Origin: Melioribacteraceae bacterium
GTDB lineage: Bacteria > Bacteroidota > Ignavibacteria > Ignavibacteriales > Melioribacteraceae
NCBI GenBank assembly: GCA_021647785.1
Contig: JAKIUC010000001.1
Coordinates: 1 to 64,000 of the forward strand
DNA: 64,000 nucleotides
Direction of reading: 5' to 3'
Shown here: positions 1-7,479 of the stretch, in pieces
Numbering within the stretch: position 1 is the first letter of the stretch
Layout of the letters: the number at the start of each line of letters is the position of its first letter
The notes under the pieces: generated by a model
Seen by the model: the letters and a program-made list of their open reading frames with translations, nothing else
What the model was told of the DNA's origin: nothing
Databases searched by the model: none
Translations under genes and position numbers: made by a program

Positions 1-324
1 CAGATGTATGCCTCTGCACTATTAAATGCTTTGGTTGATGAATCGAATATAGAATTTCCAGTATTTATTGATAGTCCTATGCAAAAATTTGATGAAGAGC
101 ATGCAGAAAATATAATTAAGTATTTTTATCCTAATGTCTCTGATCAGGTTGTAATATTTCCACTGATTAATAAGGAATTAACCGAAAAAGAATATGATCA
201 GCTTCTATCAAATATAAGCAAAACTTATTTAATTAATAATATATCTACTGATAGTTCAGTATTTTTACCTACAAAACCTGAAAATTTTTTAACTACATAT
301 AACGAAATTTACAATGCAAATTAA
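1..324 (+). CDS. dndD: DndD-like SMC-type ATPase, C-terminal fragment
   Basis: The 5' part lies outside the window; the reading frame is open from base 1 (first codon CAG). Visible is the end of an SMC/Rad50-type ATPase head. A hydrophobic strand ending in FIDSP (Walker B/D-loop region) is followed by KFDEEHAENI and a YFYP..SDQVVIFP stretch. This matches the end of DndD, the ATPase of DNA phosphorothioation systems, where the corresponding motif reads roughly 'VIDTPxxRLDxEHRxN'. The next gene starts 11 bases before this stop and has a DndE domain, which supports the Dnd assignment. On sequence alone it could be another SMC-like defence ATPase. The upstream dndB/dndC genes are not in view. Confidence 0.65.
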   Translation, partial: QMYASALLNALVDESNIEFPVFIDSPMQKFDEEHAENIIKYFYPNVSDQVVIFPLINKELTEKEYDQLLSNISKTYLINNISTDSSVFLPTKPENFLTTYNEIYNAN

Positions 325-1894
325 TATTAAAACATCTAAAAAAAACCAAGAAGTAGTTAGAAAACTTACATCTAAGCTCCCTCACGGAACTAAAGAAAAT
401 GTAATTGCTAGAATTGCTTTAGGTTATTCTTTGCATACGGGGAAGAAATTTACCTCAAACGATTTTAATCTATACGATTCAAAAGGTAAAGAGTATAAAG
501 AACATATTCTTTTTGATGCGAAATACAGAGATTTTTATGTTGCAATGGTTTGTCAATATTATGGTATTTATAAAACTGCTGATACAATTGCTAAATATAT
601 AAAAATTCATATAGACCACGGTCTGGAATTGATGGATAATATTTTTAAAGATAATTTTAATTATACTTTTTTTGATTTTTTGGTTGAACATATTGAAAAA
701 GGGATTCTTCATTTAGTTGATTTAAATGTCTCATTAGATGCTGTAAAGAACAATCAACAATTTATCAAAAAATCATATTATTCAAATCCAATAAAGATTG
801 AAGTTGGAAATAATATTGAAGACTTTGAACCGATCCATTTAGAAATTAATAATACTACTCTTTATAATAATTGCCATATAGCAGTGGCTGGTAATACTGG
901 AACAGGAAAAACCCAATTTGCACTTGAATTTTTATCTCAGATATATGAGCAATCGAATGGACATGTGAATTTTATTTACTTAGATTTTAAAGGATTAAAA
1001 CAAAATGATATTAAAGAAATGGAGCTATTTTTTAATACAACAAAAACTAATTTTGTCGATGTTCCACACACCCCATTTCCAGTTAATCCTTTAACTTTTA
1101 TTGATAATATTAATGAAATCAATAAGAGTATGGGGATCGATAAGTTTGTTGATATTATATGCAAATATTCAAATTTGGGAATAAAACAGAAAGGAAAATT
1201 AAGAGAGGCTACAACCAAAGCGTTTGTTGAGCAAAAAGGAGATACATATCCCTCAATGGAACAAATAAATAAAATTTTACTAGAAATTGTTGGGGATAAA
1301 AAAGATACTTTAACTGAAATAATTGATGAATTAAGTAGATATAAAATATTTATTGAAGATCCCAAAAATCAATCCAACTTTTTCAATAAGAACCTTTATC
1401 TTTCCTTATCTGGTGATTTATCTAATTCAGTACGTTTTACTGCCTTATTTTTGATAATTAATTATATTTATAACACTTTTATGAATATGGATAACACCCC
1501 TGTTGAGAATAACTATATAGCCTTAAGATATGTAATTCTGATTGATGAAGCTCATGTAATATTTAAAGAAAAAAAATATCAGGATATTATTGAAAAAATG
1601 CTTAGAGAAATTCGCTCTAAAGGGGTTTCAGTTGTATTACTCTCTCAAGGAATTGATGAATACAACCAATCAGATTTTGATTTTTCAACTATGTGTGAAA
1701 TAGCATTTTTAATGGATATTAAAGATAAAAATCAAAAAATAATGGAAAAATTTTTAGGTTTGTCAGGTGCAAATGGTAAAATGATAGCCCGCAGTATGGA
1801 GAAAATAGTTAAAGGTCAAACTATTTCTAACATCAAAGAATTTGACAAAGCAAAACTATTTTCTGTAAAACAATTTCATGAAAGAAAATCTTAA
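314..1894 (+). CDS. dndE: DndE domain fused to HerA/FtsK-like ATPase
   Basis: Protein of 526 residues. Residues 1-115 resemble the small DndE protein of phosphorothioation systems: NVIARIALGYSL, then a DSKGKE stretch, then a KIHIDHGLE end. Residues ~170-520 are a HerA/VirB4-like P-loop ATPase with Walker A GNTGTGKT at 193-200 and Walker B ILIDEAH (D411, E412). A conserved REIRSKGVSVVLLSQ helix-strand follows. DndE is normally ~110 residues and stands alone, so this is a fusion. It overlaps the DndD-like gene by 11 bases, indicating translational coupling. Inferred role: DNA binding by the DndE part with ATP-driven translocation or remodelling by the HerA part during modification or target discrimination. 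Confidence 0.75.
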   Translation: MQINIKTSKKNQEVVRKLTSKLPHGTKENVIARIALGYSLHTGKKFTSNDFNLYDSKGKEYKEHILFDAKYRDFYVAMVCQYYGIYKTADTIAKYIKIHIDHGLELMDNIFKDNFNYTFFDFLVEHIEKGILHLVDLNVSLDAVKNNQQFIKKSYYSNPIKIEVGNNIEDFEPIHLEINNTTLYNNCHIAVAGNTGTGKTQFALEFLSQIYEQSNGHVNFIYLDFKGLKQNDIKEMELFFNTTKTNFVDVPHTPFPVNPLTFIDNINEINKSMGIDKFVDIICKYSNLGIKQKGKLREATTKAFVEQKGDTYPSMEQINKILLEIVGDKKDTLTEIIDELSRYKIFIEDPKNQSNFFNKNLYLSLSGDLSNSVRFTALFLIINYIYNTFMNMDNTPVENNYIALRYVILIDEAHVIFKEKKYQDIIEKMLREIRSKGVSVVLLSQGIDEYNQSDFDFSTMCEIAFLMDIKDKNQKIMEKFLGLSGANGKMIARSMEKIVKGQTISNIKEFDKAKLFSVKQFHERKS

Positions 1895-1911
1895 TTTAGC
1901 AGGGTAAAATT

Positions 1912-2994
1912 ATGTCTGAATATCAAAAAATATCAATTAAAAATTTAGTTTTGGATACAAACAATCCTCGTCTTCCAAAATCGATGGCAAATAAATCAGA
2001 AAAGGAGATTATTAATTTTTTCTTATCTGAGACATCATTAGTTGAATTAATGCTTGCAATTGGAAAAAACAATTTTTTTGAAGGAGAACAATTATTAGTA
2101 ATTCCTGAAAGTGAAAAATTTATTGTTATTGAAGGGAATAGGAGATTATCGGCTGTTAAGCTATTAAAAGAACCACAATTAGCAGATATTTATAAAAGTA
2201 AAGTAGAACAAGTAATTGATGAAGCTGATTATTTCCCAACTGAAATACCATGTTTAGTTTTTAAGGAAAAAGAGGAAATTCTTAAATACTTAGGTTTCAG
2301 ACATATTACAGGAATCAAACAATGGAAACTTTTAGAAAAAGCAAGATATATTACAAAACTAAAAGATGACATGTATTCAGCTGAACCACTCCAATTAGCA
2401 AGTCGTGAAATAGCTAAAATGATTGGTAGCAGACGCGATTATGTTTTAAGAATCTTGGTTGGATATAAATTATATGATATTATTGAAAAAAATGGTTTTT
2501 ATAAAATCAAAAATTTAAATGATACAACTTTTCATTTTAACTACATAGCAGATAGTTTAATTCGTTCTAATATTGCTGAATTTTTAGGTGTAAAACTAAA
2601 TGACGATATCCCAACTGATACATTGAATTTGGAACACTTGAAAGAGTGGACAAACTGGTTGTTTAATAAAGGTTTACCAAATAAAATAATTGGTGATAGT
2701 GAACATCTAAATACATTAAATAAAGTTGTTGCTTCTCCAGATGCTCTAAATGTATTTAGGAACGGTGAAAAATTATTTAAAGCATTTGAATATACAGATG
2801 GAATAGATGAACAATTTAGAAATGCTATTAATGAGGCAGTTAAACAATTAGAAAAAGCAGATAGTTTAACCCACAAGGTAAATAATTTTTATTCTGCTTT
2901 AATTGATGATTTACAGAATATCAATAAAATAATAAGAAAGATAAAAACAGTAAAAGACGAATTAGAAACGGATGATTTTGAAGATGAGCTTTGA
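1912..2994 (+). CDS. ParB/sulfiredoxin-fold N-terminal domain protein
   Basis: Protein of 360 residues. The N-terminus (about 5-120) has the ParB/Srx layout: ISIKNLVLDTNNPR, then a regular helix, then EGNRRLSAVKLL with E74-G-N-R-R78, the nucleotide/phosphate-binding motif of this fold. Further on are a FRHITGIKQWKLLEKARY segment and a helix-turn-helix-like region near 160-185 (EIAKMIGSRRDYVLRIL). The C-terminus is helical. Such proteins are frequent in defence islands, and DndB belongs to the same broad fold through its DGQHR motif. It starts 17 bases after dndE and overlaps the next gene, so all four genes form one operon. The molecular role is unknown; an ATP-using regulator or sensor that pairs with the next protein is an inference. 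Confidence 0.6.
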   Translation: MSEYQKISIKNLVLDTNNPRLPKSMANKSEKEIINFFLSETSLVELMLAIGKNNFFEGEQLLVIPESEKFIVIEGNRRLSAVKLLKEPQLADIYKSKVEQVIDEADYFPTEIPCLVFKEKEEILKYLGFRHITGIKQWKLLEKARYITKLKDDMYSAEPLQLASREIAKMIGSRRDYVLRILVGYKLYDIIEKNGFYKIKNLNDTTFHFNYIADSLIRSNIAEFLGVKLNDDIPTDTLNLEHLKEWTNWLFNKGLPNKIIGDSEHLNTLNKVVASPDALNVFRNGEKLFKAFEYTDGIDEQFRNAINEAVKQLEKADSLTHKVNNFYSALIDDLQNINKIIRKIKTVKDELETDDFEDEL

Positions 2995-3967
2995 ACAAAA
3001 ATTAATAGAGCAATTTGAATCACTGAATATTTCAGGAATTAATGCCTCCAAGCATCTACATCATTTATATGCTGATTATGTTGAATTAGTTTGTCTTATT
3101 TCAAATGAAATTGTTTCTAAATCTGATATTCTTGATAGATTGGTAGATAATGTTGATAATTCTTCAATAATTGGTAAAACGCTTGATGGAGAAATAGGAG
3201 ATATTGAAACAGAAATTTCAGATAAAAATGAAAGTTGGATAACTACAATTTTTAATGTCCTGTTAGAAAGAAAAGAATTCTTGAAAGATTCTTATGCATT
3301 CGATATTATTGAAAACCAGATTAAATTAAAAAGTACTATTGGTTCAACGCAAAAATTTTATTTGTATTTGTTGATTTCGTCGTCACTAAAATATTTCAAG
3401 AAATTACAAAATGTTATCACATCAGATTTTGAAATTCTCTCAGAAAAAGTATTAACTAAATTTTTACCACCAAAAGCGATCGTGAAAGCTTTTGGGAATA
3501 ATTCAGATTTTACTGGTAATGCGAAGGAGAAAATTGAGCGATTAGCATATTTATTAAATCTTGATGTTAATGATTATGAAATAAACCAAATATCTCCTAT
3601 TAGTAGCAAAGAGGAAGGTTTAGATATAATTGGTTGGATTCCCTTTGATGATTCTAATGCAAATACATTAATTATCTTAGTTCAATGTGGATGTGGGAAA
3701 AATTGGGTTAGCAAGAGATTTGAAACTAGCAGATATGAGAATTTTTATCGTTTTTATAAACATCCCCCAATACATACTCTATTTATACCGTATGCTCTTT
3801 CAAACAAAGATGGTAGATTTTACCAATCAAAAGATATTGCTACACCAACTTTGGTTTTTGAACGAATCAGAATTATGCAATATGTAAAAGCAATTGATTT
3901 TAATACTGATTTTCAGTCAAAGCAAATAATTGAAAAATGTATAGATTATCAAGAAGATATTGTATAG
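2984..3967 (+). CDS. Putative restriction-endonuclease-like protein (D-x(n)-QCGCGKNW core)
   Basis: I chose the ATG at 2984 (overlap of 11 bases with the upstream stop) over an in-frame ATG 12 bases earlier. The 328-residue product is helical up to about residue 200, then has EEGLDIIGW (D214, W218) and, 18 residues later, ILVQCGCGKNW (Q234, C235, C237, K239, W241). An acidic residue, a strand with Trp, a variable turn, then a hydrophobic strand ending in Q-C...K-W is a recurring layout in uncharacterised defence proteins, and it fits a degenerate PD-(D/E)xK core. I infer a nuclease-like effector partnered with the ParB-like protein. The function has not been shown, and the Cys pair could instead bind metal. 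Confidence 0.45.
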   Translation: MSFEQKLIEQFESLNISGINASKHLHHLYADYVELVCLISNEIVSKSDILDRLVDNVDNSSIIGKTLDGEIGDIETEISDKNESWITTIFNVLLERKEFLKDSYAFDIIENQIKLKSTIGSTQKFYLYLLISSSLKYFKKLQNVITSDFEILSEKVLTKFLPPKAIVKAFGNNSDFTGNAKEKIERLAYLLNLDVNDYEINQISPISSKEEGLDIIGWIPFDDSNANTLIILVQCGCGKNWVSKRFETSRYENFYRFYKHPPIHTLFIPYALSNKDGRFYQSKDIATPTLVFERIRIMQYVKAIDFNTDFQSKQIIEKCIDYQEDIV

Positions 3968-4049
3968 AAAGTTTTTTTTCAATATACAAACACAACTAAC
4001 CAAGAACCAACCATACGTAAGTGCTTTGTGTTATTTGAGAATATAGGAT

Positions 4050-4247
4050 ATGGAAAAGTTTGAAGTTAAAATATATTACTCAGGATATTGTACATATAAA
4101 ATAGATGCAGAAAATGAAGAACAAGCCATTAAAAAAGCACGTGATTTTGAAGTAAATAAAGATGAAGTATTATCTAATTTAGAAAACTGGCAAGAAGCGG
4201 ACGAAGCACTTAAAATTGAAAAATTAGATTGTGAAACAGCGCATTAA
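4050..4247 (+). CDS. Small DpnD/PcfM-like protein
   Basis: The 65-residue product has the pattern FEVKIYYSGYCTYKIDAENEEQAIKKA. It begins with a strand, then a short turn, then a strand with 'DAENEEQAIKKA', followed by an acidic W-containing tail. This is the pattern of the DpnD/PcfM C-terminal domain family of tiny proteins, found near restriction-modification genes and on conjugative plasmids. It lies 82 bases after the nuclease-like gene on the same strand and ends one base before the next start. The function of the family is not known to me. Its presence at the island edge suggests it belongs to the accessory region. Confidence 0.5.
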   Translation: MEKFEVKIYYSGYCTYKIDAENEEQAIKKARDFEVNKDEVLSNLENWQEADEALKIEKLDCETAH

Positions 4248-4248
4248 T

Positions 4249-4779
4249 ATGATTAAAAAAATCAAATTAAAATTAGCAGAATATCTTGCAAAGAAGAAGT
4301 TTTCTAGAAAGCAGAGTTCAGAAAAGAATTTCCAAAAGTTTTTTTCAGAGTCAAAGCAGATTCTTATCATTCTTCCAAAGTCAAATAATTCTTTAGTTGA
4401 AGAGGCTATTGAAATTATCCGATTTCTATCTATTCATAAAAAGGAATTATTTATAATTCAATCAAAAGATCAATTTTCATATTTACCGAATGATTTTAAA
4501 TATTCATCCCTAATAATTTCTGATGATGATAAAACAAAAATAGGATTGCCAAACAAAGAATTAATTAGTAAAATAAAGAAGCATACTTTCGATTTGGTTA
4601 TAGACTTAAATAGAGAGAATGATATTTTCTCAAGTGCAATTGCAAATATTCCTTTATCAGATTTTAGAATTGGATTTGTAAAAGTGGGTGCAGATTATTT
4701 CTATAATTTTCAAATTCCGAATGAAATTAATCCTGAAAAATCATACAGAAATTTATTAAATTCATTGAGGATGTTTTAA
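4249..4779 (+). CDS. Conserved hypothetical, DUF6913/GT9-like fold
   Basis: The chosen ATG follows the preceding stop by one base; an in-frame ATG 18 bases upstream would overlap that gene. The protein has 176 residues. A basic N-terminal helix is followed by alternating hydrophobic strands (QILIILPKS, LFIIQSK), then FDLVIDLN, RIGFVKVGADYFYNFQIP and a C-terminal RNLLNSLRMF. The FDLVIDLN...RIGF...YNF layout resembles the DUF6913 family of Bacteroidota and the nucleotide-sugar half of GT9 transferases, but it is too short to be an active glycosyltransferase. No catalytic residues can be assigned. Confidence 0.45.
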   Translation: MIKKIKLKLAEYLAKKKFSRKQSSEKNFQKFFSESKQILIILPKSNNSLVEEAIEIIRFLSIHKKELFIIQSKDQFSYLPNDFKYSSLIISDDDKTKIGLPNKELISKIKKHTFDLVIDLNRENDIFSSAIANIPLSDFRIGFVKVGADYFYNFQIPNEINPEKSYRNLLNSLRMF

Positions 4780-4804
4780 ATAATTAAACAACAAGTATAA
4801 TATT

Positions 4805-5161
4805 ATGAATGAGTTAATAAATTTTGAAATTAAAACAGAAAACGATATAGCAATATTTAAACTTAACGAAAATAGGTTTAATGCTGAAATTGCTGGAATG
4901 GTTAAAGCTGAGTTTACAATTACTCTTTCAGAAGAAGTTAATAAACTTGTTGTTGATATGTCGGAAGTTGAATATTGTGATAGTTCCGGTTTAAGTGCAT
5001 TGTTACTGGCTTTTAGAATACTACAAGCTGAAGAGGGAGAAATTAAACTTGCCTCACCTCAAAAAAGTGTGAGAACTTTAATTGAAATCTCCCAACTCGA
5101 TAAAATATTACCTATCTACAATTCTGTAGAAGAAGCAATCAAAGATTTTAAAAACAACTAA
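4805..5161 (+). CDS. STAS-domain anti-sigma factor antagonist
   Basis: Protein of 118 residues with a complete STAS fold. The motif VEYCDSSGLSALLLA (D59, S60, S61) is the SpoIIAA/RsbV-type phosphorylation site, where a partner-switching kinase phosphorylates a serine. Such proteins release a sigma factor or other target from an anti-sigma kinase. No cognate RsbW-like kinase or sigma factor is in the window. The gene stands 25 bases after the preceding gene and 11 bases before the symporter, so it heads or joins the 4.8-10.6 kb co-directional run. Confidence 0.85.
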   Translation: MNELINFEIKTENDIAIFKLNENRFNAEIAGMVKAEFTITLSEEVNKLVVDMSEVEYCDSSGLSALLLAFRILQAEEGEIKLASPQKSVRTLIEISQLDKILPIYNSVEEAIKDFKNN

Positions 5162-5172
5162 TATGGCGGTGT

Positions 5173-6627
5173 GTGGATCGTTCAATTGATTATGTAATAA
5201 TAGTTGCATACTTAATAGGTGTAGCTATTTTTGGAATGGTTAAAGGTGGAAAGCAAAAAACTTCCAAAGATTATTTCCAAGGTTCTGGTTCAGTAAAATG
5301 GTGGGCTGTTTGTTTCTCTATTGTTGCTGCTGAAACAAGTACACTCACTTTTATTTCAATTCCGGGGTTGGCTTATTTAACTAACCTCAATTTTCTTCAA
5401 GTAACTTTTGGATATTTACTTGGCAGAATTGTAATTGCAACAATATTACTACCATCCTACTTCAAGGGTGATTTATCAACTGCATATCAATTCTTAGAGA
5501 ATAGATTCGGGGGTAAGACACGTTCTTTTGCATCTATAGTTTTTATTTTTACAAGATTAGCTGCTGATGGAGTGCGATTATTTGCCACTGCAATTCCATT
5601 AAAACTTATGTTAGATATCAGCTACCCGTTAGCAATAATAATTATTGCTGTAATAGCTTTAACATATACCTACGTTGGCGGAGTAAAGGGAGTTATTTGG
5701 GTTGATGTTATTCAAATGATAATTTATCTCGGCGGAGCATTGATTGCTTTAGGATTCTTGGTTTTCAATTTTCTTCCGGATGGGTTTAATTCAATTATTT
5801 CCGCAGCCAGTATGGATAACAAATTAGAAATATTTAATTTTGGATTTAGCGGAGGGTTTGCAGAATTTTTTGCTAAGCCATACACACTCCTTGCCGGAGT
5901 CTTAGGCGGGGCTTTTCTTTCAATGGCTTCGCACGGTACTGACCAGCTTATTGTTCAAAGATTGCTCACTACAAAATCTTTGGATGCTGCAAAGAAAGCT
6001 ATTATTGGCAGTGGTGTATTGGTAATATTTCAATTTGCACTTTTTCTTTTGGTTGGATTAGGACTTTACGCATTTTACGGAACATACAATCTCTCAGAAA
6101 TTGGAATAAGTAAATCTGATGAAATATTTCCGATATTTATTATTCAGCAATTGCCGGTTGGTATTTCCGGAATAATTATAGCAGGACTCTTTGCTGCTGC
6201 TCTTTCAACACTCGCGGGTTCTATCAGTGCACTTTCTTCTTCCACTATGTTAGATTTATACAAACCGTTTACTGGAATAAATGACGAAGCGAAAGAACTT
6301 AAAATTTCAAGGTACTTCACAATAATGTGGGCAGTTCTATTAGTTGGTTCTGCGTTTTTCTTTATGTCATCTTCGCAGACAGTTGTAGAGCTGGCTCTAA
6401 GCATAGCATCTTTTACGTATGGCGGATTGCTCGGAACTTTTTTACTTGGGTTGTTAAACAAAAACGCAAAACAAGAAGATGCACTCGCTGGTTTTACAGC
6501 GGGTATTTTTATTATGATTACAGTAATTGCATTAGATCTCGCAGCATGGACGTGGTTTACACTTATTGGTGTTGCGGCAACTTTAATAGTTGGGTCGTTG
6601 TTAAGTAAACTTTCAAATAATAAATAA
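5173..6627 (+). CDS. Sodium:solute symporter (SSS family)
   Basis: Protein of 484 residues with about 13 predicted membrane helices. It shows SSS family features: KTSKDYFQGSGSVKWWAVCFSIVAAETS near the N-terminus (residues ~27-55), the Na+-site region ETSTLTFISIPG, GGVKGVIWVDVIQM near 170, and SMASHGTDQLIVQRLL near 250. The start is GTG (MDRSIDYVII), because the nearby ATG is in another frame. Likely role: Na+-coupled uptake of a small organic solute such as a sugar, amino acid or carboxylate; the substrate cannot be read from the sequence. Two bases separate it from the HAD phosphatase, so they are probably co-transcribed. Confidence 0.88.
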   Translation: MDRSIDYVIIVAYLIGVAIFGMVKGGKQKTSKDYFQGSGSVKWWAVCFSIVAAETSTLTFISIPGLAYLTNLNFLQVTFGYLLGRIVIATILLPSYFKGDLSTAYQFLENRFGGKTRSFASIVFIFTRLAADGVRLFATAIPLKLMLDISYPLAIIIIAVIALTYTYVGGVKGVIWVDVIQMIIYLGGALIALGFLVFNFLPDGFNSIISAASMDNKLEIFNFGFSGGFAEFFAKPYTLLAGVLGGAFLSMASHGTDQLIVQRLLTTKSLDAAKKAIIGSGVLVIFQFALFLLVGLGLYAFYGTYNLSEIGISKSDEIFPIFIIQQLPVGISGIIIAGLFAAALSTLAGSISALSSSTMLDLYKPFTGINDEAKELKISRYFTIMWAVLLVGSAFFFMSSSQTVVELALSIASFTYGGLLGTFLLGLLNKNAKQEDALAGFTAGIFIMITVIALDLAAWTWFTLIGVAATLIVGSLLSKLSNNK

Positions 6628-6629
6628 AA

Positions 6630-7472
6630 ATGATTAGTAAAGAAAAATTAAAAAAAATAAAATTAATAGTTTCTGATATGGATGGAACTCTGTTAAACAG
6701 TTCAAATGAAATTGGCACTGAAAGTTTGAAACTTATAAAAGCCCTTAGAGCAAAGGGGATGAGGTTCACCTTTGCAACTGGGCGTTTGCATAGTGCAGTT
6801 ATTGAGCATGCAAGATTACTTGGGTTAAAGACACCCCTAATTACTTTGGATGGCTCTTTAATTAAAAGCATGTACGATGAAATAATTTATGAGTCTTATA
6901 TTCCCAAAAGGTATGTTAAAAAAGCAATTAAGTTAGCAGACTTTCACCTTATGAATATTGGGCTTTGCCATGCAGATGCAATTTATTATACTGAAAATAG
7001 TCCGTTAGTACCAGAGTTGTTAGATAAATTTGGCGCAACTTATATTGAGGTTAATTCATTTGCTGAGTGTTTAGATGAAACTCTCGAAATAGTTATTGCC
7101 AGTGATTATAAGGGATCCGTAAGATTTATCGAAAAGAAAATGACCTTTCCAAGTACTTTTGGTTTAAATACATCATTCTATAAATCGCAGAGAAGGGGTG
7201 ATACATATTTCTTTGAAGTAAGGAAACATGGTTCAACAAAGGGGAAAGGGTTAATGAGACTTCTGAAAAGATTAAAGATTAATATTGAAGAAGTGGCGGT
7301 TATGGGAGATTGGCATAACGATAGAACCCTCTTTGAAACAAAAGCCGTTAAAGTGGCTGTTGAGAATGCTGTTATTGAAATTAAAGCTCGTGCCGACTTT
7401 ATAACTTCTAAATCTAACGAGGAAGATGGGGTAGCTGAATTTCTTGAAATGGTATTGAAGGCAAAGGAGTAA
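6630..7472 (+). CDS. Cof-type HAD-IIB phosphatase
   Basis: Protein of 280 residues, typical Cof/HAD-IIB length. Motif I is VSDMDGTLLN (nucleophile Asp at ~16, acid/base Asp two residues on). Motif II is TFATGR, and motif IV is VMGDWHNDRTLFE near residue 230; the usual GDxxND is present. A C2-type cap lies between residues ~85 and 190. Such enzymes dephosphorylate sugar phosphates, phosphoglycolate-like compounds or flavin/pyridoxal phosphates. The substrate is unknown. It lies directly after the symporter and 7 bases before the PgpH-like gene. Confidence 0.85.
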   Translation: MISKEKLKKIKLIVSDMDGTLLNSSNEIGTESLKLIKALRAKGMRFTFATGRLHSAVIEHARLLGLKTPLITLDGSLIKSMYDEIIYESYIPKRYVKKAIKLADFHLMNIGLCHADAIYYTENSPLVPELLDKFGATYIEVNSFAECLDETLEIVIASDYKGSVRFIEKKMTFPSTFGLNTSFYKSQRRGDTYFFEVRKHGSTKGKGLMRLLKRLKINIEEVAVMGDWHNDRTLFETKAVKVAVENAVIEIKARADFITSKSNEEDGVAEFLEMVLKAKE

Positions 7473-7479
7473 AGCTCTA

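Noticed and set aside
4249-4779. Functional GT9 glycosyltransferase
   Set aside because: The protein is about half the size of a GT9 enzyme and lacks the PGSxWxxKxW and DSGxxH signatures.
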